Shown piece after piece: positions 24,500 to 30,754 of a DNA stretch of 39,357 nucleotides (position 1 is its first letter; every line of letters begins with the position of its first letter). Origin of the DNA: a virus; the IMG/VR virus record IMGVR_UViG_3300038701_001028, positions 1-39,357 of that record. One strand, given 5' to 3'. The notes below the pieces were generated by a model. It was not told where the DNA came from. It did not search any database and saw only the letters and a list, made by a program, of their open reading frames with translations. Both the position numbers and the translations under genes were made by a program.

Positions 24500-24805
24500 T
24501 TAAAGAATTGCTAAAATTTGATCATGCTCAACAAACACCATCGGTATTTCGCCCTCTACATGATTTGGGACAAAATGTCGATTAAATAAAACGGTGCTAC
24601 CTACTTTTAGTCCTTGTTTTCTTAACGCCTTCATCTGCTTCCCAGTGCCTATAGCTTCTACCGTTCCTTTATTCTTTTCTCCATCAGCCTCCATGTTTAC
24701 AGTCATTTTCAGTCCTCCTACGTCTAATCTTTCTTTTTTAACTAAAATTCTATCACCTAAAACAACAACTGAATCCAAGTTGCTAAATATGTCTACTTCG
24801 TTCAT
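24500..24805 (-). CDS. groES: Phage-encoded co-chaperonin GroES
   Basis: A 101-residue GroES-type lid protein. It shows VVLGDRILVKKERLDVGG (first strands and mobile loop), NKGTVEAIGTGK, LKVGSTVLFN and the C-terminal VEHDQILAIL, all in the family order and at normal length. The tripeptide that usually contacts GroEL (I-V-L after GG) is here L-K-M, which fits co-evolution with the unusual apical domain next door. It is the first gene of the chaperonin pair; a leader inverted repeat lies 33-63 nt upstream. Confidence 0.93.
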   Translation of the reverse strand: MNEVDIFSNLDSVVVLGDRILVKKERLDVGGLKMTVNMEADGEKNKGTVEAIGTGKQMKALRKQGLKVGSTVLFNRHFVPNHVEGEIPMVFVEHDQILAIL

Positions 24806-24837
24806 ACTAATTTTGTTTATATTTGTGTATAAACATT

Positions 24838-24868
24838 ATGCCCTTCGCTCGTAAAAAAGCAAGGGCAT
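24838..24868 (-). promoter_or_regulatory. Inverted repeat in the groESL leader
   Basis: ATGCCCTT / AAGGGCAT, 8 bp perfect with a 15-nt loop, 33 nt before the groES ATG. It is not the CIRCE sequence (TTAGCACTC and its inverse). No U-run follows on the minus strand, so an operator or leader structure is more likely than a terminator. Confidence 0.45.
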
Positions 24869-24913
24869 TCTTATTAAACCTTAATACATTCTAGGGTTAG
24901 CGTTAATTTATGT

Positions 24914-25147
24914 TTAGTCATCGAACTCTATTAAGCCGTAGGCTCTTCCGTTCAATTGAAACAGTACGGCTCTCAAGTCATTTAATGCTAGTTCATCAGA
25001 AAGAGTAATACCTGTTACACAGTCGTTAGTCTCTTCGGATGCAAAGCCCCATAATACTGTAGCACGCTCACCTCCGTATACTTCGACTACTTCGCATAGC
25101 TTCTTCGCTGCTTCATGTATTAGCTCTAGGTTGCCTTGGTTTTTCAT
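24914..25147 (-). CDS. Small acidic protein upstream of groESL, unknown
   Basis: A 77-residue protein, MKNQGNLELIHEAAKKLCEV with later FASEETNDCVTGITLSDELA. It has a helix-strand pattern and three Cys, no membrane segment. It shares the minus transcript with the 286-residue gene and groESL; the gap to groES is about 108 nt and holds the inverted repeat. I do not recognise it. Confidence 0.65.
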   Translation of the reverse strand: MKNQGNLELIHEAAKKLCEVVEVYGGERATVLWGFASEETNDCVTGITLSDELALNDLRAVLFQLNGRAYGLIEFDD

Positions 25148-25150
25148 AGT

Positions 25151-25222
25151 TCAGTTACTTTTATTCTTCTTTCTCCATTTTAAATACATTCTAGCTCTTT
25201 TTAATCTTTCTTGGATGTTCAT
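25151..25222 (-). CDS. Very short basic ORF
   Basis: A 23-codon frame, MNIQERLKRARMYLKWRKKN plus KSN, filling most of the gap between two genes and ending 3 nt before the 77-residue gene. Highly basic, helical. Its place between tightly spaced genes is the only support. Confidence 0.35.
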   Translation of the reverse strand: MNIQERLKRARMYLKWRKKNKSN

Positions 25223-25226
25223 TTGT

Positions 25227-26087
25227 TTACTCATCCTCTGACTTTTCTAGCTTAGCTAACTTATCATCTACCTTTTTAGCAAACTCTTTATCGTGATCTA
25301 GTAGCTCTGTTAAAAGAAATTCTATACCTTCTTGAGTCATAGAATGTTCTCCTAAATATTTCTCTCGTCTTTTTTGTTTAGCTGACTTTGCTAACTGTTT
25401 AAGCTTAGTTGTTAAACTCATGGTTCTTTTGGTTAAAGATTTATTATTGTTTCTTTTTATAAGTGCATCACAGAATGCTTTTCTTTTTTCAAAGTCTTCT
25501 TTAATAATTTGTTCACAAGTACTAGCAGGTAAAGCAGTTAGGTTAGGCTTATTCCACCTCAAGAAGTCTTTAGCTTTTATTATGCGGTAGCCTTCTGGAA
25601 GACGGCTCGCTATACCAAGGCTATCCTCCCGCACATATACATACATGCTTGGCGCACCCGTAAATCCTGTAGCACATGCTAAATATAAAGACAGAACATC
25701 AGCCGTTTCCTTCTCTGTCTCACAATGTATAGCTATCTTTTCGTTTTTGAATTGTTCTAGAGTTACTGGTTCTTCTGTAGGCATTAAATCATTAACTAGA
25801 TCAACGAATGTCTTAGATTCTTCTGCTAGGCGGATTGATTTGATTTCGTGAGCGTTATAAATAACATCATGAAACATATTGGCATACTCAGGCAGGGGAG
25901 ACTTACTTGGCCACTCCACGTCTATATATGGATAGGTAAAGTGTATAAGCCAGTAATTCTGATCTTTGTGCTTTTTTAAGTACCCCTTAGCCTCGAAACC
26001 CTTATATCGACGACAGGCATGAGTGCTCCAGACCACTTCGCATTCCCCGTGCTTATCTATAAAGTCTTGTAGTTCTTTTTTATCCAA
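25227..26087 (-). CDS. Unknown protein, possible two-part gene
   Basis: A 286-residue frame with only a TTG start at 26087; the first ATG is far inside. The beginning overlaps the end of the ribbon-helix-helix gene by 8 nt, which supports the TTG start. Residues 1-80 are a compact mixed fold (ECEVVWSTHACRRYKGFEAK). Residues 100-175 resemble a phage module in which a helix-strand segment ends ...LPEGYRIIKAKDFL. The last 64 residues, beginning at an internal ATG (MSLTTKLKQLAKSAKQKRRE), are separate-looking helices and might be made alone. Function unknown. Confidence 0.65.
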   Translation of the reverse strand: MDKKELQDFIDKHGECEVVWSTHACRRYKGFEAKGYLKKHKDQNYWLIHFTYPYIDVEWPSKSPLPEYANMFHDVIYNAHEIKSIRLAEESKTFVDLVNDLMPTEEPVTLEQFKNEKIAIHCETEKETADVLSLYLACATGFTGAPSMYVYVREDSLGIASRLPEGYRIIKAKDFLRWNKPNLTALPASTCEQIIKEDFEKRKAFCDALIKRNNNKSLTKRTMSLTTKLKQLAKSAKQKRREKYLGEHSMTQEGIEFLLTELLDHDKEFAKKVDDKLAKLEKSEDE

Positions 26088-26223
26088 CTTCTCTAAGGTT
26101 AAATACTAATTTAATAAGTTTTCTTAGTGTAGCGCTTAAAGTCTTTTGACCTAAAGCTTTCTTCAAAGATTCTAACTGAACCCTATCATCCTCATCTAAA
26201 TATACTTGTAATGGTTGTTTCAT
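26080..26223 (-). CDS. Ribbon-helix-helix regulator (CopG/Arc-like)
   Basis: A 47-residue protein: MKQPLQVYLDEDDRVQLESL then KKALGQKTLSATLRKLIKLV. One N-terminal strand (PLQVYLDED) and two helices with the S/T-x2-L-R-x-L-I-K pattern fit ribbon-helix-helix DNA-binding dimers. It is likely an auto-regulator of the minus-strand middle genes; a -10-like box sits 72 nt upstream. Its stop lies inside the next gene's start region. Confidence 0.65.
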   Translation of the reverse strand: MKQPLQVYLDEDDRVQLESLKKALGQKTLSATLRKLIKLVFNLREVG

Positions 26224-26294
26224 GCTTCTATATTAGAGTAATAAATTTAGAATTGCAAGTAAATAAAGTTACATCCGTAATCATTTGTAAGCTA

Positions 26295-26300
26295 ATTATA
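26295..26300 (-). promoter_or_regulatory. Possible -10 box before the ribbon-helix-helix gene
   Basis: Perfect TATAAT on the minus strand, but no good -35 and no extended TG. The 117-nt gap around it (26224-26340) holds no gene. Confidence 0.35.
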
Positions 26301-26340
26301 CTTAATCACTTGCTTTAAATTGTGTATCAACTGTGCGTAA

Positions 26341-26805
26341 CTAGCTATAAAATGTTTCGCCGCTCTCCTCGTTCTTATAACCAAGCTGCTCTCCCTCTAT
26401 ATATTCAACTGGTTTATCAGGCTCTGCAAGCTGTTCAATTTCTGGAAAAGCCTTACCATCAGCTAGTGCTGCCAATGACTTCTTAACGTTCTCGGGCAAC
26501 TCTATCGGATTAAATCCGTCCTGCTCTTGCCCTCCATTCTTACTCCAACAAGGACATCCACTCATTTTATCCATAGGCATTAAGCAAAACTTACATAACC
26601 TTTTGCCGTAAGCTCCTAGTTTCATATTCTCTGCATGATACCATTTATCAAATGGTGTAAGAGTAGGGATAATCTGTAGAGGAAGTAAGCTTCCTTGCAG
26701 TTGGACAAACTTAGCTTTTTTACTAATAGCCTTCATTACCCCGTCCCTTTCCTTTTGAGATAATAAAAACCTTGTTTTATTTTGTGTTTCTAATACGTAC
26801 TTCAT
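26341..26805 (-). CDS. Zinc-finger-like protein next to replication initiator
   Basis: A 154-residue protein. Residues 70-92 hold a C-x2-C then C-x-C cluster (LCKFCLMPMDKMSGCPCWS) that could bind zinc. The N-terminus is a small basic beta fold (MKYVLETQNKTRFLLSQKER); the C-terminus is acidic and flexible. It follows the initiator-like gene by 11 nt, so it may help replication start or helicase loading. I do not recognise the family, and loader function is only a guess from context. Confidence 0.65.
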   Translation of the reverse strand: MKYVLETQNKTRFLLSQKERDGVMKAISKKAKFVQLQGSLLPLQIIPTLTPFDKWYHAENMKLGAYGKRLCKFCLMPMDKMSGCPCWSKNGGQEQDGFNPIELPENVKKSLAALADGKAFPEIEQLAEPDKPVEYIEGEQLGYKNEESGETFYS

Positions 26806-26816
26806 TGTAATTTAAA

Positions 26817-27548
26817 TTAAGATATAATATAGCCCTGCGGTTCTTGATTCACAAACCCTTTGATTTGCTGGTAAATGTATTTCAAGCTACCCATGTTCTT
26901 ACGGTGGAATGGATCATTTGACAGACTCTCGAATCTGTGGCGGAATTCTTCGCGGGAAATTTTAGCCATTAGGTTTACTAGATGCTGTCCATAAATTCTT
27001 TGCATCTTTTGAGTTTCTTTAAAGTCTGTTAAATCTAACATCTCCTTAATAGCCGACAACATTTTATTGATTTCTGGTTTACCATACTCTGAACTTTGTT
27101 CAGTATCTTCTTTAGAAGATATATTTATATCCTTTATTTCCTTTCCTTTATTTCCTTTCCTTTCCTTTATGGCATTGGGTGCGCATTGCGAATGCATTGC
27201 GTCCGCATGTTTCCACCTTGTCTTAGCCGCTTTTCGGGCTAGCTCACTTTTTAATTCTCTTTTTTCGAAGAACTTTAATAATCGTTTTGACCAAAAAAAA
27301 TCATCGTTTAATTCAAATAAACCAAAGTCATGCACTACGGATGTTATGCGTTCGCATTCCACGTGCATTGCGAATGCAATATCTTCTAAATCTTCCAGCC
27401 TTAATCTTGCCTCTGACGAAGCTGCTATCAGTTCGACTAAGTACCAGTAAATACCGTACCCCTCTAAACCTAGTACACGTCTTAGCTTAATTATTTTGTC
27501 ATCCTCATGAGCATTATAGTCGTGAGGAAAGTAGAAACTTTCTTTCAT
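26817..27548 (-). CDS. Replication initiator-like protein (DUF4373 / Lin1244-Lin1753 N-terminal domain)
   Basis: A 243-residue protein. Residues 5-45 (FYFPHDYNAHEDDKIIKLRR, VLGLEGYGIYWYLVELI) match the N-terminal winged-helix domain of phage replisome-organiser-type proteins, followed by the typical second half (RLRLEDLEDIAFAMHVECER). Residues 115-160 are a flexible basic linker, and the end is a small helical domain. Such proteins bind origin DNA and bring in the host helicase. The gene itself contains 11-bp spaced repeats and an AT/pyrimidine tract, a candidate origin. Leader ACAACAATAACAACAATAAA before ATG lacks a Shine-Dalgarno sequence. Confidence 0.75.
   Translation of the reverse strand: MKESFYFPHDYNAHEDDKIIKLRRVLGLEGYGIYWYLVELIAASSEARLRLEDLEDIAFAMHVECERITSVVHDFGLFELNDDFFWSKRLLKFFEKRELKSELARKAAKTRWKHADAMHSQCAPNAIKERKGNKGKEIKDINISSKEDTEQSSEYGKPEINKMLSAIKEMLDLTDFKETQKMQRIYGQHLVNLMAKISREEFRHRFESLSNDPFHRKNMGSLKYIYQQIKGFVNQEPQGYIIS
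27112..27383. other. Candidate replication origin inside initiator gene
   Basis: GCATTG words start at 27172, 27183 and 27194, then GCATGT at 27205: an exact 11-bp spacing. A second cluster has GCATTC 27354, GCATTG 27365, GCAATA 27376, again 11 bp apart. The 14-mer GCATTGCGAATGCA occurs in both (27183-27196, 27365-27378) and is a near-perfect inverted repeat. Next to it, 27112-27170 is an AT-rich stretch then a pyrimidine-only tract of CCTTT and TTTCC units, as in unwinding elements. Confidence 0.6.
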
Positions 27549-27575
27549 ATTTATTGTTGTTATTGTTGTAAAATG

Positions 27576-27728
27576 TTAACGCAAGTTACCCTGCTTTAGT
27601 AGACCGAAGGTTAATTTATTTACCCTGTCTAAAAAGTCACCGTCATCAGCTAGTTCAACGGCTAAAACAGTTAAGATATATCTCTTAACTTCTTCACGCT
27701 CCTCAGGCGTGTTGATTTCAACATTCAT
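27576..27728 (-). CDS. Small acidic protein, first gene of the leftward transcript
   Basis: A 50-residue protein (MNVEINTPEEREEVKRYILT then VLAVELADDGDFLDRVNKLT). Two helices, acidic, no membrane segment. It starts about 23 nt after the predicted start of transcription of the minus promoter and has the same AACAATAACAACAA-type leader as the initiator gene that follows. Possibly a small regulator of the initiator. Family not recognised. Confidence 0.65.
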   Translation of the reverse strand: MNVEINTPEEREEVKRYILTVLAVELADDGDFLDRVNKLTFGLLKQGNLR

Positions 27729-27757
27729 AATAGTTGTTGTTATTGTTATTCAACAAT

Positions 27758-27786
27758 ATTTTCTCACCTCTAAAATCTAATGTCAA
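27758..27786 (-). promoter_or_regulatory. Leftward promoter of the replication-packaging transcript
   Basis: Perfect TTGACA (27786-27781), 17-bp spacer, GAAAAT (27763-27758, 4 of 6 to TATAAT). Divergent from the early rightward promoter; the gene-free stretch between them is 27787-27905. Confidence 0.6.
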
Positions 27787-27844
27787 ACATAAAATTTACA
27801 CACCAAGTTCGCACTTCGTTAGAAGCTCCACCTGGTGCTGTTAC

Positions 27845-27859
27845 CATTCAACATGAATG
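27845..27859. promoter_or_regulatory. Inverted repeat between divergent promoters
   Basis: CATTCA-aca-TGAATG, a perfect 6-bp dyad midway between the leftward promoter and the rightward one. Placement suits an operator for a phage regulator such as one of the winged-helix proteins. Confidence 0.35.
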
Positions 27860-27905
27860 TACTTACACAATACGCCACATCATAGGATTGTCAAGGATAT
27901 TACAC

Positions 27906-27952
27906 TTGATCTTATTCATTACTTCGTATAAAGTAAGGTTGTTATCATTTAA
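27906..27952 (+). promoter_or_regulatory. Early rightward promoter 1
   Basis: TTGATC, 17 bp, TAAAGT (or TATAAA two bases earlier), then TTGTTATCATTTAA. The same block with equal spacing recurs at 29847-29893, which marks it as a true repeated promoter. The first gene starts at 27962. Confidence 0.6.
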
Positions 27953-27961
27953 TATATAAAC

Positions 27962-28144
27962 ATGAAACATTGTCCAGACTGCAATCAAGTTATTGCAAAG
28001 TTTCTGACAGATTTCTCAGACGACCCTCAATATATGGAGGCGTGCGTTAATGAGGACTGTTATTATAATGATCCTGCTAATTATGCAGAGTCGTTATTCT
28101 TAGATAAAGCAGATGAAGAGTATTCTTTAATCACACAATCATGA
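27962..28144 (+). CDS. Small zinc-ribbon-like early protein
   Basis: A 60-residue protein with C-x2-C near the start (MKHCPDCNQVIAKF) and CVNEDC in the middle, a plausible four-Cys zinc site, then an acidic helix. First gene of the rightward early transcript, 56 nt from the -35 box. Its TGA overlaps the next ATG (ATGA). Function unknown; small zinc proteins in this place often bind host factors or nucleic acid. Confidence 0.65.
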   Translation: MKHCPDCNQVIAKFLTDFSDDPQYMEACVNEDCYYNDPANYAESLFLDKADEEYSLITQS

Positions 28145-28461
28145 AAGCAATAGAAGTAAACCCACCAGTAATAGATTACAGAATACTGGATTTAGCTAAT
28201 GATATGCTTGAACACTCTATAGAGTACAAGGACTTAGATAATGCTGAATGGTGGCTAGATAAAGTAATGACTGAACTTGCTAAGATTATGGTTCAGTATG
28301 GTGAAAACGATATAGACACGTTGTATGACTGGGTAATAGATTATGATGATGAGTTTTGCCCAATGCACAAAGAAACATTTGAAGATGAACTGGATATGTA
28401 CATACAAGACAATCTTCAAGAACTATGGAAAAAATATTTAATACACACTACAAATGAATAA
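28141..28461 (+). CDS. Acidic early protein, unknown
   Basis: A 106-residue, strongly acidic, helical protein (LDLANDMLEHSIEYKDLDNA, DWVIDYDDEFCPMHKETFED). No signal, membrane segment or known motif. It overlaps the previous gene by 4 nt and the following recombination-type gene by 8 nt, so the three are probably translated together. Acidic helical early proteins can mimic DNA or bind host enzymes; that is speculation here. Confidence 0.65.
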   Translation: MKAIEVNPPVIDYRILDLANDMLEHSIEYKDLDNAEWWLDKVMTELAKIMVQYGENDIDTLYDWVIDYDDEFCPMHKETFEDELDMYIQDNLQELWKKYLIHTTNE

Positions 28462-29059
28462 GAAGTTAAAAACAGTAAACATTAAGGGTAAGGAATATGT
28501 TATGGTACACGAACGTATCTTAGCGTTCCATGAGGCTTACGAGAATGGCTCTATTGAGACGGAGTACTTTCAGGACGGTGCAACATGGGTTGTGAAAGCT
28601 ACCGTGCGTCCTGACGCAAATAATGAAGCTAGAAAGTTTATAGGGCATGCACAAGAAGTAGAAGGTGATGGGTTTATAAATAAAACCTCTGCACTTGAAA
28701 ACGCAGAAACGAGTGCTGTAGGACGTGCTCTAGGCATGCTAGGTATTGGAATTATAGAGGGTATGGCTAGTGCTGATGAAGTGAAGAAGGCTCAGAATAG
28801 AAAAACATTAGATGTAAACGATTCTGTGTTTATTAAGACTAAGTGGGTATCTGACGAAGGAGAGAGAAAAAAGATTAACGCAGGCATCAAGTCTATAGGT
28901 GGTCAATGGATACCAGAAAAAAAAGTATGGGCTATTCATAAAGATAAGCAAACAGAAATACCTGCTGAGTGTTTAAAAGGAATCGAAGCTATCTTAGATA
29001 AGAATGGTGAAGTGCTTCCTTTTACAGTTGATGTAGAAATAGATCCTAAGCCTTTCTAG
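28454..29059 (+). CDS. Putative ssDNA-annealing / ssDNA-binding recombination protein
   Basis: A 201-residue protein. Residues 28-100 carry a strand-rich core and the signature LENAETSAVGRALGMLGIG (81-99), a form I associate with phage single-strand annealing or Erf/Rad52-like proteins (E-x2-E/T-S-A-x-G-R-A-L-x2-L-G-I-G). Residues 124-162 (VFIKTKWVSDEGERKKINAG, IKSIGGQWIPEKKVWAI) resemble the small DUF5710-type module found in replication and mobilisation proteins. It probably pairs with the RusA-like resolvase encoded on the same strand. The annealing role is likely but not certain. Confidence 0.6.
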   Translation: MNKKLKTVNIKGKEYVMVHERILAFHEAYENGSIETEYFQDGATWVVKATVRPDANNEARKFIGHAQEVEGDGFINKTSALENAETSAVGRALGMLGIGIIEGMASADEVKKAQNRKTLDVNDSVFIKTKWVSDEGERKKINAGIKSIGGQWIPEKKVWAIHKDKQTEIPAECLKGIEAILDKNGEVLPFTVDVEIDPKPF

Positions 29060-29060
29060 T

Positions 29061-29396
29061 ATGAAGCTAAGTAGCAAACAATGGAGAGCCTTTCATCTCT
29101 GGATGAGCCTCATAGCTAAAGACTTAAAGGATCAAGGCAAAGACATGAGAAAGGTACTCGAGCCTACTATTGAGATTACTCCCACTACAGAGATAGTAAA
29201 AAATTGTGTATGGAGACCTCTCCAAATAGAGAAGTATAATATTGAGTCGACCAAGGATATTGATTCAAAACAACTACAGGCTATACACCTTGACGTAGAT
29301 AGATTCTTTCTACAAGAACACGAGATCAATTTACCTTTCCCAAGCAGAGATAACTATGAACTGCTTAAACAAATAGCAAAAGAATATAACTTATAA
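29061..29396 (+). CDS. Conserved-type phage protein beside recombination gene
   Basis: A 111-residue protein: KQWRAFHLWMSLIAKDLKDQ, MRKVLEPTIEITPTTEIVKN, CVWRPLQIEKY, and PFPSRDN near the end. From memory, phage proteins with the pattern (A-x-H-x-W...L.P.IEIP.T...K...WRP.Q...-x-S-T-x2-L...PFPS) are common next to recombination genes and have no known function. It begins 1 nt after the previous stop. Likely a DNA-metabolism accessory. Confidence 0.65.
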   Translation: MKLSSKQWRAFHLWMSLIAKDLKDQGKDMRKVLEPTIEITPTTEIVKNCVWRPLQIEKYNIESTKDIDSKQLQAIHLDVDRFFLQEHEINLPFPSRDNYELLKQIAKEYNL

Positions 29397-29399
29397 ACT

Positions 29400-29621
29400 A
29401 TGACAAACCAAAAACACCCAACTAAACCATCAATGAAAAGCAAAATATTAAATAAGCTTAAGTCTCAAGAGTGGTGTACATGCCAAGACCTTGTAGAGTT
29501 TGGCTTGTCCTATCGCAATAGAATCTCCGAGCTCAGAGAAGAAGGTTATGAGATTGAATCAGTTAGAGATGGTAAGAGACCAACGTATAAATATAAACTA
29601 ATCGCATTGCCAAATGAATAA
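29400..29621 (+). CDS. Winged-helix DNA-binding protein
   Basis: A 73-residue protein. Residues 10-62 (MKSKILNKLKSQEWCTCQDL, VEFGLSYRNRISELREEGYE) form the helix-turn-helix and wing plan of small phage regulators. A likely early regulator or DNA-bending helper. It overlaps the following LexA-like gene by 8 nt, so the two are coupled. Confidence 0.7.
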   Translation: MTNQKHPTKPSMKSKILNKLKSQEWCTCQDLVEFGLSYRNRISELREEGYEIESVRDGKRPTYKYKLIALPNE

Positions 29622-29850
29622 ATATAAAATCATAAAAGGAGCACAAGGCTTACACAACGCCTTGGTGATCCTAGAATACATAAGAGACTACAACAAAGAA
29701 CATAACACTCCACCAACTATTCAAAATATAGCCGATACAATAGGATATAAAAGCACTGGCTCAGTGTGGCCTTACATCCAAATGCTAGAGAACGAAGGCT
29801 ATATACTAAGGAATGGGAAACGTAAAAGATATACTTTACTAAAGCCTTGA
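29614..29850 (+). CDS. LexA-type winged-helix regulator
   Basis: A 78-residue protein with the LexA DNA-binding-domain pattern: ALVILEYIRDYNKEHNTPPT, IQNIADTIGYKSTGSVWPYI, QMLENEGYILRNGKRKRYTL. The self-cleaving C-terminal half of LexA is absent, so it must be switched in another way or be constitutive. Its last codons overlap promoter 2 (TTGATT begins at 29847). Confidence 0.75.
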   Translation: MNKYKIIKGAQGLHNALVILEYIRDYNKEHNTPPTIQNIADTIGYKSTGSVWPYIQMLENEGYILRNGKRKRYTLLKP

Positions 29851-29893
29851 TTTATTTCGTAATTTCGTATATAATATACTTGTTATCATTTAA
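29847..29893 (+). promoter_or_regulatory. Early rightward promoter 2
   Basis: TTGATT, 17 bp, perfect TATAAT (29870-29875), then TTGTTATCATTTAA at the same distance as in promoter 1. The predicted transcript begins about 22 nt before the ATG at 29904, which fixes that start. Confidence 0.8.
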
Positions 29894-29903
29894 CATTGTA
29901 AAA

Positions 29904-30200
29904 ATGTTTACAAAGAAAAATATTGGTTTATTTACTCTTATGGCTGTTATCGGTTTCATAGGAGGGCAAGTAGTGTTTGCTGATGCTAATGTCGACAAGC
30001 ACGTACAGACTTTTAAAGAGTCTTCTATTAAATACATACAAGAAACGTGTGGGTTTAAGAAGCTTCAATTAGAAGAGTCTAAGTTTACAGAGGCTACACC
30101 AGAGAATGTTAAGGTGTATAATCTGCTTCAAACAGATGAAGGTTGTTACTACTGGTTTTATGACTCAGTATTAAAAGGCGAATTGGGAAAGTCTCAATAG
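29904..30200 (+). CDS. Secreted protein, in-frame product (N-terminal part of frameshift fusion)
   Basis: A 98-residue protein from the ATG at 29904; the longer frame would start at a TTG inside the promoter. Residues 1-27 (MFTKKNIGLFTLMAVIGFIG then GQVVFA) are a signal peptide with cleavage likely after VFA. The mature part has two Cys (CGFKK, GCYYW) and is otherwise unknown. Near the end the codons read TTG GGA AAG, containing GGGAAAG, two codons before the stop TAG. A -1 shift there fuses it to the lysozyme-like frame that follows. Confidence 0.75.
   Translation: MFTKKNIGLFTLMAVIGFIGGQVVFADANVDKHVQTFKESSIKYIQETCGFKKLQLEESKFTEATPENVKVYNLLQTDEGCYYWFYDSVLKGELGKSQ
30185..30191 (+). other. Predicted -1 ribosomal frameshift site GGGAAAG
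   Basis: The heptamer G_GGA_AAG is in the correct phase relative to the upstream frame, two sense codons before TAG. It is the slippery sequence used by phage lambda genes G and T. The downstream frame has no ATG, GTG or TTG until 30443, so it needs this shift. Confidence 0.7.
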
Positions 30201-30754
30201 CGGAATCTAACAAAACTAATCATGATGAATTCAGAGGCGTACAGAGCGCACCTATACAATCGGATACTGAAATACAATCCAAAGTTTCAGCGGCAACTAG
30301 CACGGATAATAGCGTTGAGGTATCTCAAGCAGGACAATACTGGGAGTATTTCGAGCCGACCAATCAGCGTAAAGCAGGACTTATTAAGTATTTACAACAA
30401 GAAGCGAGTCGCAAAGGGATTGACCATTCGACCCAAAGATACATGCTCGCACAACTTGAATGCGAAAATACTCAGTGGACTCCTGACAGGCAAGAACTTG
30501 GAGGAACTAACCATTACGGATTATGGCAAGCTTCAAGCAAATGGTTTCCGCAGGCAGCAGATCCAGCATGGCGACAAGACCCTATTAGGCAGGTTAATGA
30601 GTTTATTGACCTGTGGCTCGCACGTGAAGATCTTTACAACGGGGATATTGATAGGATTCTTGAGCACCACTTTGGCCCTGTCAATGCTCGGAATAATACA
30701 ATAACGTGGTACACGGAGAATATTAAAGAGAATTGTTTAATTAGATTTATATGA
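30191..30754 (+). CDS. Lysozyme / transglycosylase-like domain in the -1 frame
   Basis: In the -1 frame 187 residues follow the slip site, giving a fusion of about 283. Residues 1-75 of this part are an S/T/Q-rich linker (SIAESNKTNHDEFRG and so on). The core has LIKYLQQEASRKGID, AQLECENTQW with a likely catalytic Glu, then HYGLWQASSKW, matching the E-S and G-L-M-Q motifs of soluble lytic transglycosylases (GH23/lysozyme fold), and IRQVNEFIDLW. With the upstream signal peptide it would act in the periplasm or outside the membrane. Possible roles: superinfection exclusion, wall loosening or lysis. It ends overlapping the next gene (ATGA). Confidence 0.7.
   Translation, partial: VSIAESNKTNHDEFRGVQSAPIQSDTEIQSKVSAATSTDNSVEVSQAGQYWEYFEPTNQRKAGLIKYLQQEASRKGIDHSTQRYMLAQLECENTQWTPDRQELGGTNHYGLWQASSKWFPQAADPAWRQDPIRQVNEFIDLWLAREDLYNGDIDRILEHHFGPVNARNNTITWYTENIKENCLIRFI

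Noticed and set aside
24838-24868. CIRCE-type heat-shock operator before groES
   Set aside because: An inverted repeat is present, but its sequence (ATGCCCTT/AAGGGCAT) and spacing differ from CIRCE.
29847-30200. Longer 117-residue version of the secreted protein
   Set aside because: It would start at TTG inside the -35 box of the promoter; transcription begins downstream, and the ATG at 29904 gives a clean signal peptide.
30222-30704. 160-codon plus-strand frame starting MMNSEAYRAHL
   Set aside because: It overlaps the lysozyme-like -1 frame, whose motifs (ECEN, YGLWQ) and coupling to the next gene make it the real one; the 160-codon frame has no recognisable features.
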